DNA of 64,000 bases from Candidatus Nomurabacteria bacterium (GCA_031262695.1 JAISHF010000004.1:1-64000); one strand, 5' to 3'. Shown: positions 37,726 through 46,631, numbered from the stretch's first letter. Program-made: numbers and translations. The notes: generated by a model from the sequence alone, not told the origin.

Positions 37726-37894
37726 TTGCATTGTGATTTTGCTTATGCTAAAATATAGTTGCAAAGCTAAACTTCGGTCACTGGTTTTGCTAGTTGCAAA
37801 TTGTTTGTGCGTCTTAGTCATTAGCGCACAAAAGGCGAGGTCAAAATGCGACCTCAAAAATGACTCCAATTTATTAGTTAAAAGGAGTAATTTT
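37726..37894 (+). promoter_or_regulatory. Promoter and structured leader of the 37895 gene
   Basis: TTGCAT (37726-37731), 17 bases, TAAAAT (37749-37754). The leader of about 130 bases has TGTGCG/CGCACA and GAGGTC-AAAATGC-GACCTC hairpins. ATGCGACCTC is also found in the leader of the 7986 gene. An AAAAGGAG ribosome site ends it. Confidence 0.65.
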
Positions 37895-38137
37895 ATGCCA
37901 AACAATATTAACAACGAACAAGTCGAGGTGATGGCACTGTTCACCTACGGCAACAACCCGTGCGAACCTTTGCGGTTCAAGCGAGCTGATGGTCGTGAGA
38001 CCAAAATCACCAGTGTCGTGTCTACCCAAGTTAAATTTGAGGGTGACGTGACAGTTCACAAGTTTGTGGTGGACTCGTCAAAAGGACGTCATACTCTGTT
38101 GTTTAACTCGGATAAACTGCGCTGGTCCTTGCTCTAG
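37895..38137 (+). CDS. Small protein of unknown function (DUF6504-like?)
   Basis: 80 residues from ATG 37895 after AAAAGGAG. No signal peptide or membrane helix. A beta-rich look with PLRFKRADGRETKITSVVS, KFVVDSSKGRHTLLFNSDKL and RWSLL. The pattern is reminiscent of DUF6504-type small domains, but this is a weak guess. A single-gene unit with structured leader and terminator, in the same promoter class as 7986 and 3079. Confidence 0.7.
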   Translation: MPNNINNEQVEVMALFTYGNNPCEPLRFKRADGRETKITSVVSTQVKFEGDVTVHKFVVDSSKGRHTLLFNSDKLRWSLL

Positions 38138-38199
38138 GCACACCATTCTCCTAAGGGATGTTTGGCGTTGACCCTAGCACAAACAGATTGGCCAGATCT

Positions 38200-38240
38200 A
38201 AAATCCGCCAGGTTGTTGGAGCTCTTGGCGGATTTTTATG
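38200..38240 (+). terminator. Terminator of the 37895 gene
   Basis: AAAATCCGCCA/TGGCGGATTTT stem then TTATG. Confidence 0.8.
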
Positions 38241-38247
38241 TAGAGAT

Positions 38248-38280
38248 AAAAATGCCCGAGATTTGTTCTGGGGCATTTTT
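38248..38280 (-). terminator. Terminator of rpsL-rpsG
   Basis: Minus-strand GGGGCAT-type stem AAAAATGCCC/GGGCATTTTT, followed on the minus strand by T residues. Confidence 0.7.
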
Positions 38281-38309
38281 CTGGTTTGCCTTCTGAAAGA
38301 AAACTGAAG

Positions 38310-38786
38310 TTATCTTGCAAAGTGAGCAAAGGCACGGTTGGCCTCGGCCATACGGTGGGTGTCTTCACGCTTTTTGTAAGCGGCGCCAGTTTGGTTATAA
38401 GCATCAAGCATCTCGGCGCTTAGGCGCTTGGCATAAGGCATACCTTTGCGAGCGCGAGCCGATTGGACGAGCCAGCTGAGGGCAAAATGGAGTTGGCGGT
38501 GGCCCTGAATTGGGAACGGAATCTGGAAGTTGGCGCCACCGACACGGCGGCTTTTGACCTCAAAGTTTGGTGAAATATTGGCAATAACTTGCTCAAAAAC
38601 CTCAATTGGGTTGTCGTTTTTGAGTTTTTTGGCGGCGTCTTCAAGCGCAAAATAAACTGCGCGCTCGGCGACTAATTTCTTGCCGTCTAGCATAGACTTG
38701 TTGATGAGACGTTGTACCAAAATGTTGTTATATTTGCGGTCTGGATTAACCTTGCGTTGTAGGGCTGCTGTAGTTTTTCGTGGCAT
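38310..38786 (-). CDS. rpsG: 30S ribosomal protein S7 (uS7)
   Basis: 158 residues, family-typical: [56 protein letters not shown] and the C-terminal KKREDTHRMAEANRAFAHF. It organises the 16S rRNA 3' domain head. Its ATG overlaps the rpsL stop by one base. The elongation factor genes usually found next in the str operon are not present here; a terminator follows. Confidence 0.98.
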   Translation of the reverse strand: MPRKTTAALQRKVNPDRKYNNILVQRLINKSMLDGKKLVAERAVYFALEDAAKKLKNDNPIEVFEQVIANISPNFEVKSRRVGGANFQIPFPIQGHRQLHFALSWLVQSARARKGMPYAKRLSAEMLDAYNQTGAAYKKREDTHRMAEANRAFAHFAR

Positions 38787-39199
38787 TATTTACTCGCTTT
38801 CTTTGCGCCGTATTTGCTACGGCCTTGCTTGCGGTTGGCGACCCCTTGGAGGTCAAGCGCACCGCGGACGATGTGGTAGCGGACACCTGGCAAGTCTGGC
38901 ACACGACCACCGCGAACTAGCACGACGGCGTGCTCTTGGAGGTTGTGGCCCTCGCCACCGATGTAAGCCCAGACTTCTTCGCCGTTGGTCAAGCGAACGC
39001 GGGCGACCTTACGGAGTGCTGAGTTTGGCTTTTTTGGAGTCTTGGTGGTGACTTTGATACAGACGCCGCGTTTTAGCGGGGCGTTTTGGTTGAAATATTT
39101 GGTTTTGAGTGAATTGTAAACCGTGAGCAAAGCTGGCGACTTGGATTTGATGGCCGCTTTTTTGCGTGGCTTACGCACTAATTGATTGATTGTTGGCAT
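38786..39199 (-). CDS. rpsL: 30S ribosomal protein S12 (uS12)
   Basis: 137 residues: [15 protein letters not shown], the decoding-centre region [40 protein letters not shown] and a Lys-rich end. An AGAAAGGG site lies before the ATG, next to a hairpin that could mask it. First gene of a two-gene str-type operon with rpsG. Confidence 0.98.
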   Translation of the reverse strand: MPTINQLVRKPRKKAAIKSKSPALLTVYNSLKTKYFNQNAPLKRGVCIKVTTKTPKKPNSALRKVARVRLTNGEEVWAYIGGEGHNLQEHAVVLVRGGRVPDLPGVRYHIVRGALDLQGVANRKQGRSKYGAKKASK

Positions 39200-39283
39200 T
39201 AGCCCTTTCTGCCCAAGTGTTTGGGCGTTATGCGTCTGGGTAGCAAGCCCAGATGCGACTGATTGAAACTCCTATATATTGTA
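39200..39283 (-). promoter_or_regulatory. Promoter and leader of rpsL-rpsG
   Basis: TACAAT on the minus strand (39283-39278). The leader has hairpins TCTGGG/CCCAGA (39253-39235) and GCCCAA-ACAC-TTGGGC (39226-39211), the latter ending right at the ribosome site. A possible site for ribosomal protein feedback control (inference). Confidence 0.5.
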
Positions 39284-39427
39284 GCATAGTTGGCGGCGTT
39301 TTTCAAGGATTTTTGTGATTTTTTGCAAAAAGTATTGACATAAGCAAGTTGGTGTGATATAATGGTTATGTTAATAGCATAAACACAATTAACAATAGAT
39401 AAAAATAAATTAAAAAAGGAAATCAAA

Positions 39428-39601
39428 ATGTATCAAAAAGTTTATTACGCACGGCCGGTAGCAAAGGCAAAAAAGCGGAGTCAGAAGATTCTGGCGGCTT
39501 TGCTCGTGCCAGCGGTGATTTTTGGGGCGTATTTTACGGCGATTGCTTATGATATTTTGGCGAATGGGCCAGAGGTAGCGGCGTCGGTGCAGACTAAGTA
39601 G
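39428..39601 (+). CDS. Small single-helix membrane protein (57 residues)
   Basis: Basic N-terminus (AKAKKRSQK), one membrane helix (LAALLVPAVIFGAYFTAIAY) and a short tail. A strong promoter (TTGACA, 17 bases ending GTGTGA, TATAAT near 39355) and AAAAAGGA upstream suggest it is expressed. No family recognised. Confidence 0.6.
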   Translation: MYQKVYYARPVAKAKKRSQKILAALLVPAVIFGAYFTAIAYDILANGPEVAASVQTK

Positions 39602-39662
39602 GGGGCGGCTTTGTTTTTGGCGTTAATTCGCTTTTTGTGTTAGTTTATGCTATAATAGTCTA

Positions 39663-40514
39663 GTGAAAAATGATAAATCTTTGGGACAACATTGGCTGAA
39701 AGACAGGGGTGTTTTGGCTGAGATTGCGGGCTATGGCGCCGAGGTGGCGGGCGAGAACACCGTGGCGCTGGAGATTGGGCCGGGGCTTGGGACGTTAACC
39801 TCGGCGCTTTTGCGGCGGTTTAGGTGGGTGGTGGCGGTGGAATATGACAAGCGGCTGGCTGATAATCTGCCAAAGCAGTTTGTGGGGGCAAATTTGACGG
39901 TGGTGAACGCCGATTTTTTAACCTTTGATTTGACTAAAATGCAAGATTATGGCGTGAGCGAGGGCGGAGAGAGCGTAAGCGACAGTGGCGGCGAGGGTGA
40001 TTATGTGGTGGTGGCGAATATTCCGTATTATATTACGGCAAAAATTATTCAGAAGTTGGTAGAGGCAAAAAAACCGCCAAAGCGAGCGGTGCTTTTGGTG
40101 CAAAAAGAGGTGGCGGAGCGGATTGCGGGCGGTGCTGGTGAGTGGTCGGCAAACGGGGGCGGACGTGGTAAATCAAGTCTGCTGTCGTTGATGGTGGCGG
40201 AGCGGGCGGCGGCGAGTTTGGGGCTAGTGGTCGGGCGAGAATATTTTACGCCGCCACCGAAGGTAGATTCGCAGGTGCTGATTTTGGATTTTGGGGCAAA
40301 AAAGCCGATGAGTGAGGCGGAAAATAAGCGTTTTTGGCGAGTAGTGCGGGCAGGATTTAGTAGCCCGCGGAAAAAGTTGGCGAAGAATTTGGCAGCAGTG
40401 GGGAGCAAGGAACGGGTGGCGGAAGCGTTTGCGGAGCTAAAAATCAACGAAAATGCCCGAGCTGAGGACTTGGATTTTGCGACTTGGCGGGGCTTGGCGG
40501 CAAAACTAGGCTAG
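39663..40514 (+). CDS. ksgA: 16S rRNA adenine dimethyltransferase KsgA (RsmA)
   Basis: 283 residues. SLGQHWLKDRGVL, the SAM motif ALEIGPGLGTLTSALL, NADFLTFDL, the catalytic VVANIPYYITAKI and the C-terminal FSSPRKKLAKNL are typical. It dimethylates two adjacent adenines near the 16S 3' end. Gly/Ser-rich additions interrupt loops near residues 102-114 and 160-172. The start is GTG 39663, six bases after TATAAT, so it looks like a leaderless gene with a GTG start. Confidence 0.96.
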   Translation: MKNDKSLGQHWLKDRGVLAEIAGYGAEVAGENTVALEIGPGLGTLTSALLRRFRWVVAVEYDKRLADNLPKQFVGANLTVVNADFLTFDLTKMQDYGVSEGGESVSDSGGEGDYVVVANIPYYITAKIIQKLVEAKKPPKRAVLLVQKEVAERIAGGAGEWSANGGGRGKSSLLSLMVAERAAASLGLVVGREYFTPPPKVDSQVLILDFGAKKPMSEAENKRFWRVVRAGFSSPRKKLAKNLAAVGSKERVAEAFAELKINENARAEDLDFATWRGLAAKLG

Positions 40515-40562
40515 CTGGCTAGCGCGGTTGGTGTGAGCTGCTGATGATGGTCGGCTAAAATT

Positions 40563-40898
40563 TTATAACTGGATTTGCTGGATTTCGGTTTGTAGTTTTG
40601 GTAGGTCGTTTTGGAGGGTGTTCCAGATTAGCGGTAGTTTAAGCGAGAAATAACCGTGAGCAGCGGCATTGCGCATATCTATGATTTTGCGCCATGGCAC
40701 ATTGGGGTGTGCGAGATAAAAGTCATAATTAAGGTTATTGGCTAGCTCGCCAATATTTAATAATGCCATCACTAGTGCGTGTTGCTTGGTGGCATTTTGC
40801 ATAAAATCCGCCTCAGTTAGGTCCTGTATTTCGCCGAGTGCAAAAGTAATCTCGCGCATAATGTGTTGTAATATGTCTTTATCAAGCATCTCGCCCAT
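40563..40898 (-). CDS. HepT-like HEPN RNase toxin, second system
   Basis: 111 residues from ATG 40898, which follows AAGGAGG. The HEPN pattern Rx4HxY is DMRNAAAHGYF near residue 80. LNIGELANNL and VPWRKIIDM match the HepT/DUF86-type family. The gene overlaps the end of the nucleotidyltransferase gene by 17 bases. Order (nucleotidyltransferase first) is as in the 31271 system but with no downstream partner gene. Confidence 0.85.
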   Translation of the reverse strand: MGEMLDKDILQHIMREITFALGEIQDLTEADFMQNATKQHALVMALLNIGELANNLNYDFYLAHPNVPWRKIIDMRNAAAHGYFSLKLPLIWNTLQNDLPKLQTEIQQIQL

Positions 40899-41199
40899 AA
40901 AGTAAAACCTCCTTTTTGATTCTAAAATTACTATAATTGGCACGTGAATAATCTATTGGGTAGTCAACAACATCTATGGGTTTTTTAAGCAGATCTTTCA
41001 TTTCGCCCTGAAAAGCCATCAAGTCACCAAGGCTTGCTGAGTCGTCTAGCTCCACAAGCAAATCAACGTCGCTTTCTTCAGTGGCGGTGCCGTCGGCGTA
41101 AGAGCCAAAGAGTCGCACGCTTTTGACGGGATATTTTGGCGCCACTGCCGCCACCGCTTGTTGGATTTCGCTTTTGGTGCGTTTGGCAAATGCTTGCAT
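40882..41199 (-). CDS. MntA-like nucleotidyltransferase, second system
   Basis: 105 residues from ATG 41199. VRLFGSYADGTATEESDVDL followed by LVEL is the minimal nucleotidyltransferase signature with the catalytic Asp pair. Probably the antitoxin of the HEPN gene it overlaps. ATG is seven bases after a minus-strand TATAAT (41212-41207), a box that itself overlaps the ATG of the divergent gene at 41211. Both genes therefore seem leaderless and interlocked. Confidence 0.85.
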   Translation of the reverse strand: MQAFAKRTKSEIQQAVAAVAPKYPVKSVRLFGSYADGTATEESDVDLLVELDDSASLGDLMAFQGEMKDLLKKPIDVVDYPIDYSRANYSNFRIKKEVLLYGRDA

Positions 41200-41210
41200 A
41201 ATAACATTAT

Positions 41211-41567
41211 ATGGCAAGTAAGGATATTTTGCAAGAAAGCTTGACAATTTCGGGCTTGAGGGTAAATGCGAAATATTACCTCTATCACTATGATGATGAA
41301 GGTAATGTGAGTTTAGTTGGCGAATATCTGGCAGATGCGGAAGGCAATACGACGGTTAAAATCGAGAAATTCTCAGGTAATGTTTTGACGACAGCAAAAA
41401 TTGAGTTGGACGGGGGCTTGAAAGCGCCACAGTCGGGTTTGATGGCAAAAGAAACGAGCGCAAAAGTTGCAGTAGGCTCAGCGGCAGCGGCGGTCGTGTT
41501 AGCGACAGTGGCGTTTGTGGTGAATAAGTTTGTGGGTCGGCATAAGTTTACAAACCGACGCAAATAA
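41211..41567 (+). CDS. Small protein with C-terminal membrane helix
   Basis: 118 residues. The N-terminal beta-type domain (LTISGLRVNAKYYLYHYDDE and GNVSLVGEYLADAEGNTTVK) looks like a single carrier or adhesion-type beta sandwich. A membrane helix at about 85-108 is followed by a basic tail (GRHKFTNRRK). There is no N-terminal signal, so topology is unclear. A CATAAT box (41197-41202) eight bases before ATG overlaps the divergent start codon. Family not recognised. Confidence 0.7.
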   Translation: MASKDILQESLTISGLRVNAKYYLYHYDDEGNVSLVGEYLADAEGNTTVKIEKFSGNVLTTAKIELDGGLKAPQSGLMAKETSAKVAVGSAAAAVVLATVAFVVNKFVGRHKFTNRRK

Positions 41568-41636
41568 GAGCCGCTCTTGGAGTAAATGCAAAAAGCCTCT
41601 TGGAAACAGGGGGCTTCTGTGCTATAATAAGAGTGT

Positions 41637-41713
41637 GGCACCATAGCTCAGCTGGTTAGAGCGCAGGACTCATAAGCCTGAGGTCAGTAGTTCGATCCTA
41701 CTTGGTGCTACCA
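41637..41713 (+). tRNA. tRNA-Met (anticodon CAT)
   Basis: GGCACCA/TGGTGCT acceptor stem (G1-T72 wobble), anticodon loop CTCATAA, T loop TTCGATC, encoded CCA. TATAAT lies eight bases upstream. Elongator Met is most likely; a lysidine-modified Ile tRNA cannot be excluded. Confidence 0.92.
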
Positions 41714-41720
41714 CACATCG

Positions 41721-41803
41721 GGCTTTTTCTTTAAGAAAGAAAAAGTTCGGCAAAAAGAAAGAGTTAGCAAAAACAAACCAGAGTGAATCTGGCTTGATTT
41801 TTG
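41721..41803 (+). repeat. Two-hairpin intergenic repeat, copy 3
   Basis: GCTTTTTCTTT/AAAGAAAAAG, then an A-rich spacer, then ACAAACCAGA-GTGAA-TCTGGCTTG followed by ATTTTT. Lies just after tRNA-Met and may terminate it. Confidence 0.7.
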
Positions 41804-41872
41804 AAAGTGAATATTGGCAAAATTATAAAATTAAATAGTTGAAATTGCGAAGTGATTTATTACCAAGATTAT

Positions 41873-42898
41873 ATGGAAGAAAATGTAAAGATTAGCGAGA
41901 TGACGACGATGCGGCTGGGGGGTGCGGCACGGTATGTGGCGGAGGTGGAGGACGAGGTTAGTTTGCGGGCGGCGCTCAATTTTGCAAAATTGCAGGGCCT
42001 GCCGGTGTTCGTGCTGGGTGGCGGCGCGAATGTGATTGGGCGTGATGAGGGTTTTGATGGGGTGATTTTGCGGTCGCGGATTCGCGGATTTGAGATTTTG
42101 GCGCAGACGCCGCGTGAGATGACGGTGCGAGTTGGTGGTGGCGAGGTGCTGGACGACATTGTAAAGATTGTTTGCGAGCGGGGTTATACTGGTATGGAGG
42201 GGCTGACGAGCATTCCTGGCACGATGGGGGCGGCGCCGGTGCAAAACGTCGGGGCTTATGGACAAGAGATTGCGCAAGTGGTGGAGCGGGTGGAATGTTA
42301 TGATATGTGGGCGAGTGAGGCGACTGATGATGTGCATAAAACCTTTACAAACAAAGAGTGTAAATTCGGCTATCGTGAGAGTATTTTTAATACGGGGGCA
42401 GATGCAGGGCGATATTTTATTACGCATGTGGTGCTTAAATTGCACAAGGGCGAGTTAAAGCCGCCGTTTTATACGAGTTTGCAAAAATATTTAGATGAGC
42501 ATAATATTAAGGACTATTCGCCGGAGCAGATTCGGTTTGCGGTGGCACAGGTGCGTGAGGGCAAAATGCCAGATTTGCGATTTGAGGCGAGCGCGGGGTC
42601 GTTTTTTAAGAATATTTATTTGAATGACGTGGAGGCTGAGGAGGCGAAGGCACGCGGGATTGAGGTTTGGCGGGAGCATGGGCAAAATGTGGTGAATTCT
42701 GGCTGGCTAATCCAGCAAGCAGGGCTATCGGGGCGGACATTTTACGGCGTGCGAGTGAGCGAAAAGGCGAGTTTGATTTTGATAAATGATAGTGCGCGGA
42801 GTTATTCGGATTTGGCACGAGCGCGGGAGCGGATTGTTTGGGCGGTGGAGAAAAAGTTCGGATTTAGACTAGAACAAGAACCCGTGGAGATTATATGA
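41873..42898 (+). CDS. murB: UDP-N-acetylenolpyruvoylglucosamine reductase MurB
   Basis: 341 residues. FAD-dependent enzyme of peptidoglycan precursor synthesis. TTMRLGGAARYVAEV, LGGGANVIGRDEGFDGV, GLTSIPGTMGAAPVQNVGAYG (FAD and substrate), AGSFFKN and the C-terminal glutamate region are present. ATG 41873 is preferred from family length; GTG 41852 in frame is an alternative. The gene end overlaps folD by 4 bases (ATGA). Confidence 0.95.
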   Translation: MEENVKISEMTTMRLGGAARYVAEVEDEVSLRAALNFAKLQGLPVFVLGGGANVIGRDEGFDGVILRSRIRGFEILAQTPREMTVRVGGGEVLDDIVKIVCERGYTGMEGLTSIPGTMGAAPVQNVGAYGQEIAQVVERVECYDMWASEATDDVHKTFTNKECKFGYRESIFNTGADAGRYFITHVVLKLHKGELKPPFYTSLQKYLDEHNIKDYSPEQIRFAVAQVREGKMPDLRFEASAGSFFKNIYLNDVEAEEAKARGIEVWREHGQNVVNSGWLIQQAGLSGRTFYGVRVSEKASLILINDSARSYSDLARARERIVWAVEKKFGFRLEQEPVEII

Positions 42899-43755
42899 AG
42901 TGGTTGGACGGAGCGGAGCTGGCGAGTTATATGCAGGAGCAGCAGGCGGTAGAGGTGCGGCGGCTAAAAGGTGCTTGGGCGGAACGTGGCGAGAAGGGTC
43001 GGACGCCGAAGTTGCTGATTTTGCAAGACCACGAAAACAAGGTGAGTGAGATTTATGTCAAGAAAAAGTTGGCTTATGCGGAGGAGATTGGGGCGGAGGC
43101 GGAGTTTAAGATTGTGGAACCAGAGGATTTGGCGACGGCGATTGCGACGGCGAATGCAGATGAGAGTGTGGATGGTATAATTGTGCAGTTGCCGATTTTG
43201 GGCGATTATGCGGTGCTAGACACGATTTTGCCAGAGAAAGATGTTGATGGATTACGGTCCGATAATGGAACGGGCGGTGAAGCAAGTGAGCAAGCGGCGG
43301 CTGCCCTGCCGATTTTTCAGAGTGCGACGGCGGAGGCGATAAATTATTTATTGACGGCGTATGATGTGGAACTAAAAGGCAAAAAGATTGCGATTATTGG
43401 TTATGGGCGGCTGGTGGGTAAGCCGCTAGCTAGAATGTGGCAAGGTATGGGTTTAGATGTGAGCGTGTTTCGGAGTAAAGATGCGGCGATTTTGCCAGAA
43501 GTTTTGCCAGAGTTTGATGTGGTGGTGAGCGGCACGGGTGTGGCGGGGTTGGTGAAGCCGGAGATGTTAAAAACTGGTGCGGTGGTGGTGGATGCTGGCA
43601 CGGCGACCGATAAAAATGGCATTAGTGGCGATTTTGCACCCGAGGTCTTGGAACGAACCGACTTGACGATGACGAAAAAGGTGGGCGGTGTGGGGCCGGT
43701 GACGGTTGCGACATTGTTTGCGCATTTGTTGCAGAGCGCGCGAAATCGGTTGTGA
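42895..43755 (+). CDS. folD: Methylenetetrahydrofolate dehydrogenase/cyclohydrolase FolD
   Basis: 286 residues. EIYVKKKLAYAEEIG contains the catalytic Tyr and Lys, IIVQLPILGDYAV and LPEKDVDGL are the folate-site motifs, and IAIIGYGRLVGKPLARM is the dinucleotide-binding loop. A short Gly/Ala/Glu-rich stretch (near 122-140) replaces the usual N(I/V)G region. GVGPVTVATLFAH ends the domain. The start overlaps the murB stop, so translation is coupled. It links folate one-carbon metabolism to an envelope gene only by position. Confidence 0.94.
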   Translation: MKWLDGAELASYMQEQQAVEVRRLKGAWAERGEKGRTPKLLILQDHENKVSEIYVKKKLAYAEEIGAEAEFKIVEPEDLATAIATANADESVDGIIVQLPILGDYAVLDTILPEKDVDGLRSDNGTGGEASEQAAAALPIFQSATAEAINYLLTAYDVELKGKKIAIIGYGRLVGKPLARMWQGMGLDVSVFRSKDAAILPEVLPEFDVVVSGTGVAGLVKPEMLKTGAVVVDAGTATDKNGISGDFAPEVLERTDLTMTKKVGGVGPVTVATLFAHLLQSARNRL

Positions 43756-43767
43756 TATAATGAGAGC

Positions 43768-44586
43768 ATGGAAGAGCATTTGGTGGAGGAATTAGTGGTA
43801 GTGCGGACGGTCGGTGGTATGGAGCGGCTGGAGAGTAGCGCAGAGTGTCAGCCACCAAAAAGCGAGAAAGTGCCGAAATGGTTGATTTGGGCGATTGTCG
43901 GACTGTTTGTGGCGATTTTATTGGTGCTTGGGGCGTTGATTTGGTGGCAGACGAGCCAGCGGTCAGTAGGGAGTGTGGCAGGAGATGCGGCGGCAGGGTC
44001 AGGCCAAGAGCAGTCGGGCGACGATAATGACGCGGGGTCGTCGGCTGGTGGTAATGACGCTGGGTCGTCGGGCGGTGATGACGAGGGGTCAGCGAGCGGC
44101 AATGATGGAGCGGAGGTGGGGCAACTGCCAGATGATAGCGGGGCAGCGCCACAAACGGCACAACATGTGGTTGATGAGTGGGCGATAGGCAAAGGTGTTG
44201 CTGTGGCAGTATATGGTTTGGATGATAAATGGGCCTTGGCGACGACGGGTGTGGGGGCTGAAGATTTGCTGGCGGAGATAATAAAGATTTGGAATGATGC
44301 AGGTGCGAATACGGCAGAGAGGGTGAAATATTTGAGTTCGTTATGGGAAAGGCCGAGTTCGTCGCAAGGCTGGCTGAGCGGATTCCCAGATAATGCGGTG
44401 ATTTATAATCAGGTTGGCTTGGACGCACAGCAGAGGCGATATGATGCGGTGATTGTGGCGATGGGCGGCAAGAATTATGCGGCAGTAGCGGTGACGGACG
44501 AGGCGGCGTCAAACACGGCAACGATTTCGGGGTTAAAGGAGTTGGGTGAGGCTTTGCAACGGGTGTTGATAAACCCTGAAAAATAA
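43768..44586 (+). CDS. Membrane-anchored protein with beta-lactamase-like C-terminal part
   Basis: 272 residues. One membrane helix (about 38-60), a Gly/Asp/Ser-rich linker (about 65-125), and a C-terminal region with VKYLSSLWER, GWLSGFPDNAVIYNQVGLDA and DAVIVAMGGKNYAAVAVTD. This pattern is like the last third of class A beta-lactamase-fold serine hydrolases, but the catalytic SxxK half is missing, so it is probably not an enzyme of that type. ATG is six bases after TATAAT (leaderless). Confidence 0.7.
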   Translation: MEEHLVEELVVVRTVGGMERLESSAECQPPKSEKVPKWLIWAIVGLFVAILLVLGALIWWQTSQRSVGSVAGDAAAGSGQEQSGDDNDAGSSAGGNDAGSSGGDDEGSASGNDGAEVGQLPDDSGAAPQTAQHVVDEWAIGKGVAVAVYGLDDKWALATTGVGAEDLLAEIIKIWNDAGANTAERVKYLSSLWERPSSSQGWLSGFPDNAVIYNQVGLDAQQRRYDAVIVAMGGKNYAAVAVTDEAASNTATISGLKELGEALQRVLINPEK

Positions 44587-44638
44587 TGAGAATTTTTGTT
44601 GACAAAGTGCAAATGGTTATGGTAAAATGGTAATAGAT

Positions 44639-46549
44639 ATGAAGAAACGCATGGATGTTGACGGTATGGTGGCGACCGAACAGGTGGCGGGCTTGCGAGG
44701 CTTGATGCTGGTGCGGCGTTTTACGGTGGCGGCTTTGGCGATTTCGGCATTTGCGATTTTGGTTGGCGTGGTGGCGGATAATTTTCGGGCGACGAGTGCG
44801 CTTGATACAGACAGCTCGCAGGAAGACCATGTAAATGTTGGGATTCGGCGTGATTTGGCGGGGTCGCTAAATATGACCGTGACGAATGATGCGCCTTGTG
44901 CGAATTATGATTCTAGCGAATCCATTTTAGAGTTAAGTGTGGGCAACGGGGCGTTGGCGGCAGATTGTATCACGGTAAAAGTCAGCACCAACGACGTCAA
45001 TGGCTATACGCTGAATATCAACGGGCCAGCCTCGGGCAACTTGTCTGGTGTGGCTGAGGGCGAAGCAATGACGGCAAAGGGCGATACAATGGCGGCGCCG
45101 GCAGTGTTTGCTTTGCTCGGCACGGAGTCGGCTTGGGGGTTTGCGATTCCGAGTGGGCAGATTAAGGGAATCACGACGGGCTTTGACGCTAGTTATTCGG
45201 TGTTGGCCTCGGGTGATACCAACACGGCGAAGTATGCTGAGGTGCCAGCGGTGCCGACGACCTTCTCTAAGACGGGGCGTGCTAACAAACTAAACGGCGA
45301 AGTGCTGGTGGACGATATCTATAATATTTATTTTGCGGTGACGGCGAGTAGTGATTTGGCAGTAGATACCTATACGGGTGAGGTAGTAATCTCGGGCGTG
45401 ACAAATATCAACCCGTCATTTTTGCCGCCAGAGCAAACGGGTGAGCGTATTCAGACAATTACGGCGGCGAATTGCCCGACGGCGCGAACACGAGTGGTTG
45501 ACGCGCGTGATGGTGCAACTTATTGGATTCGTAAGGTTGGCGATTTGTGCTGGATGGAGACGAATTTGGCCTATGCTGGCGGTGGCTCTAACTATTATGG
45601 CGATATGGTGCCAGTGATGGTGCAGGGGACGGCTTCGGCTGATGCTACTTTTACGAATGCGCGGTATTTTATACCGACGGGTGCAAATCGCACGAGTGGA
45701 ACAGCTAACCCAAGTCCAAACATTAACGGCACGGGGCAATATGGCTACTTATATAACTGGTGTGCGGCGATGGGTAGTCAAGCGGCAGCTTGCCAGAATG
45801 GTGCGGCGACACAACCAAATCAAGGCGCGAATGATGGCACGAATATCTATAATGTTTGCCCAGCTGGTTGGCGTTTGCCGACGGGTGGTAATGGTAGCGA
45901 GCTCGGGACGCTAGCGACCACTTTTGGTGGCAATGCTACGGGGATGCTGACTAAGGGGCTGTATATGAAAGCTGGCTATTGGAGTAGTGGCAGTTTTTCT
46001 TATCTTGGGCAGGCGGGGAAGTATTGGACTTCTACTGTTGCCTCTAGCGATGCAGCGTATCACCTTGATTTTATGAGTGGAAGTACTACTGTGAATACAG
46101 CCTTCTCAAAGCGGAACGGTCAGGCGGTGCGGTGTGTGTCGTCGGCGACTGACCCAGTGGCGCCAGTGAACCCAACCGACCCAGATGTGGAGGGCCCAGA
46201 GCCAGCCGATCCTGCAACGCCGGGCAGCAATACGGACAGTGGTGACAGCGGGAATGTGGCGGTTAATGGCGATGAGCAAGGCACGACGGGTGGCACGACG
46301 GGTGGCAGCACGGGTGGCGATGGCGATGCGGATAAAGGTTCAGTTGCTGTGGCTGGTGAGTTTGAGCAAGACGGTGCAGGCACGGGTAGTGGCAATAAGG
46401 TTGCGGCGGCGGAGCTTGATGTGATTCCGCTAGTGGCTGGTGGGGCGGTCTTGGTGGCTGGTGTATCACTGGTAGTGATTGTGGCAGCCAAGCGAAAGAA
46501 AGACGAAAACAAGCGAAAGCACTTAGACGATATCGGACAGGATTGGTAA
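44639..46549 (+). CDS. FISUMP-domain (Fib_succ_major) surface protein
   Basis: 636 residues. A signal or anchor helix (about 22-45), beta-type region (to about 250), then the FISUMP-type region with DGATYWIRKVGDLCWMETNL, GYLYNWCAAMG, NVCPAGWRLPTGGNGSELGT, YWTSTVASSDAAYHLDF and AVRCV, followed by a Pro/Asp/Gly/Thr-rich stalk, one membrane helix (about 600-622) and a basic tail. Probably a surface adhesin-like protein; function unknown. A TAAAAT box is 10 bases before ATG and TTGACA lies 18 bases before it. Confidence 0.85.
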   Translation: MKKRMDVDGMVATEQVAGLRGLMLVRRFTVAALAISAFAILVGVVADNFRATSALDTDSSQEDHVNVGIRRDLAGSLNMTVTNDAPCANYDSSESILELSVGNGALAADCITVKVSTNDVNGYTLNINGPASGNLSGVAEGEAMTAKGDTMAAPAVFALLGTESAWGFAIPSGQIKGITTGFDASYSVLASGDTNTAKYAEVPAVPTTFSKTGRANKLNGEVLVDDIYNIYFAVTASSDLAVDTYTGEVVISGVTNINPSFLPPEQTGERIQTITAANCPTARTRVVDARDGATYWIRKVGDLCWMETNLAYAGGGSNYYGDMVPVMVQGTASADATFTNARYFIPTGANRTSGTANPSPNINGTGQYGYLYNWCAAMGSQAAACQNGAATQPNQGANDGTNIYNVCPAGWRLPTGGNGSELGTLATTFGGNATGMLTKGLYMKAGYWSSGSFSYLGQAGKYWTSTVASSDAAYHLDFMSGSTTVNTAFSKRNGQAVRCVSSATDPVAPVNPTDPDVEGPEPADPATPGSNTDSGDSGNVAVNGDEQGTTGGTTGGSTGGDGDADKGSVAVAGEFEQDGAGTGSGNKVAAAELDVIPLVAGGAVLVAGVSLVVIVAAKRKKDENKRKHLDDIGQDW

Positions 46550-46552
46550 TTT

Positions 46553-46631
46553 CAGTTTTCTTTTAGAAAAAGAAAACTGCCTAAGAAAATTAGTTAAGAA
46601 AAATCGGCAAGAGTAAATATTGCCGATTTTT
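46553..46631 (+). repeat. Two-hairpin intergenic repeat, copy 4
   Basis: CAGTTTTCTTTT/AAAGAAAACTG, CCTAAGAAAATTAG, then AAAATCGGCAA/TTGCCGATTTT with loop GAGTAAATA. A further hairpin AAAATCAGCCAA/TTGGCTGATTTT follows (46659-46692). Confidence 0.8.

Noticed and set aside
39940-40010. Gly/Ser/Glu-rich insertion in ksgA as a palindromic element
   Set aside because: No inverted repeat found on reading; likely loop expansion.
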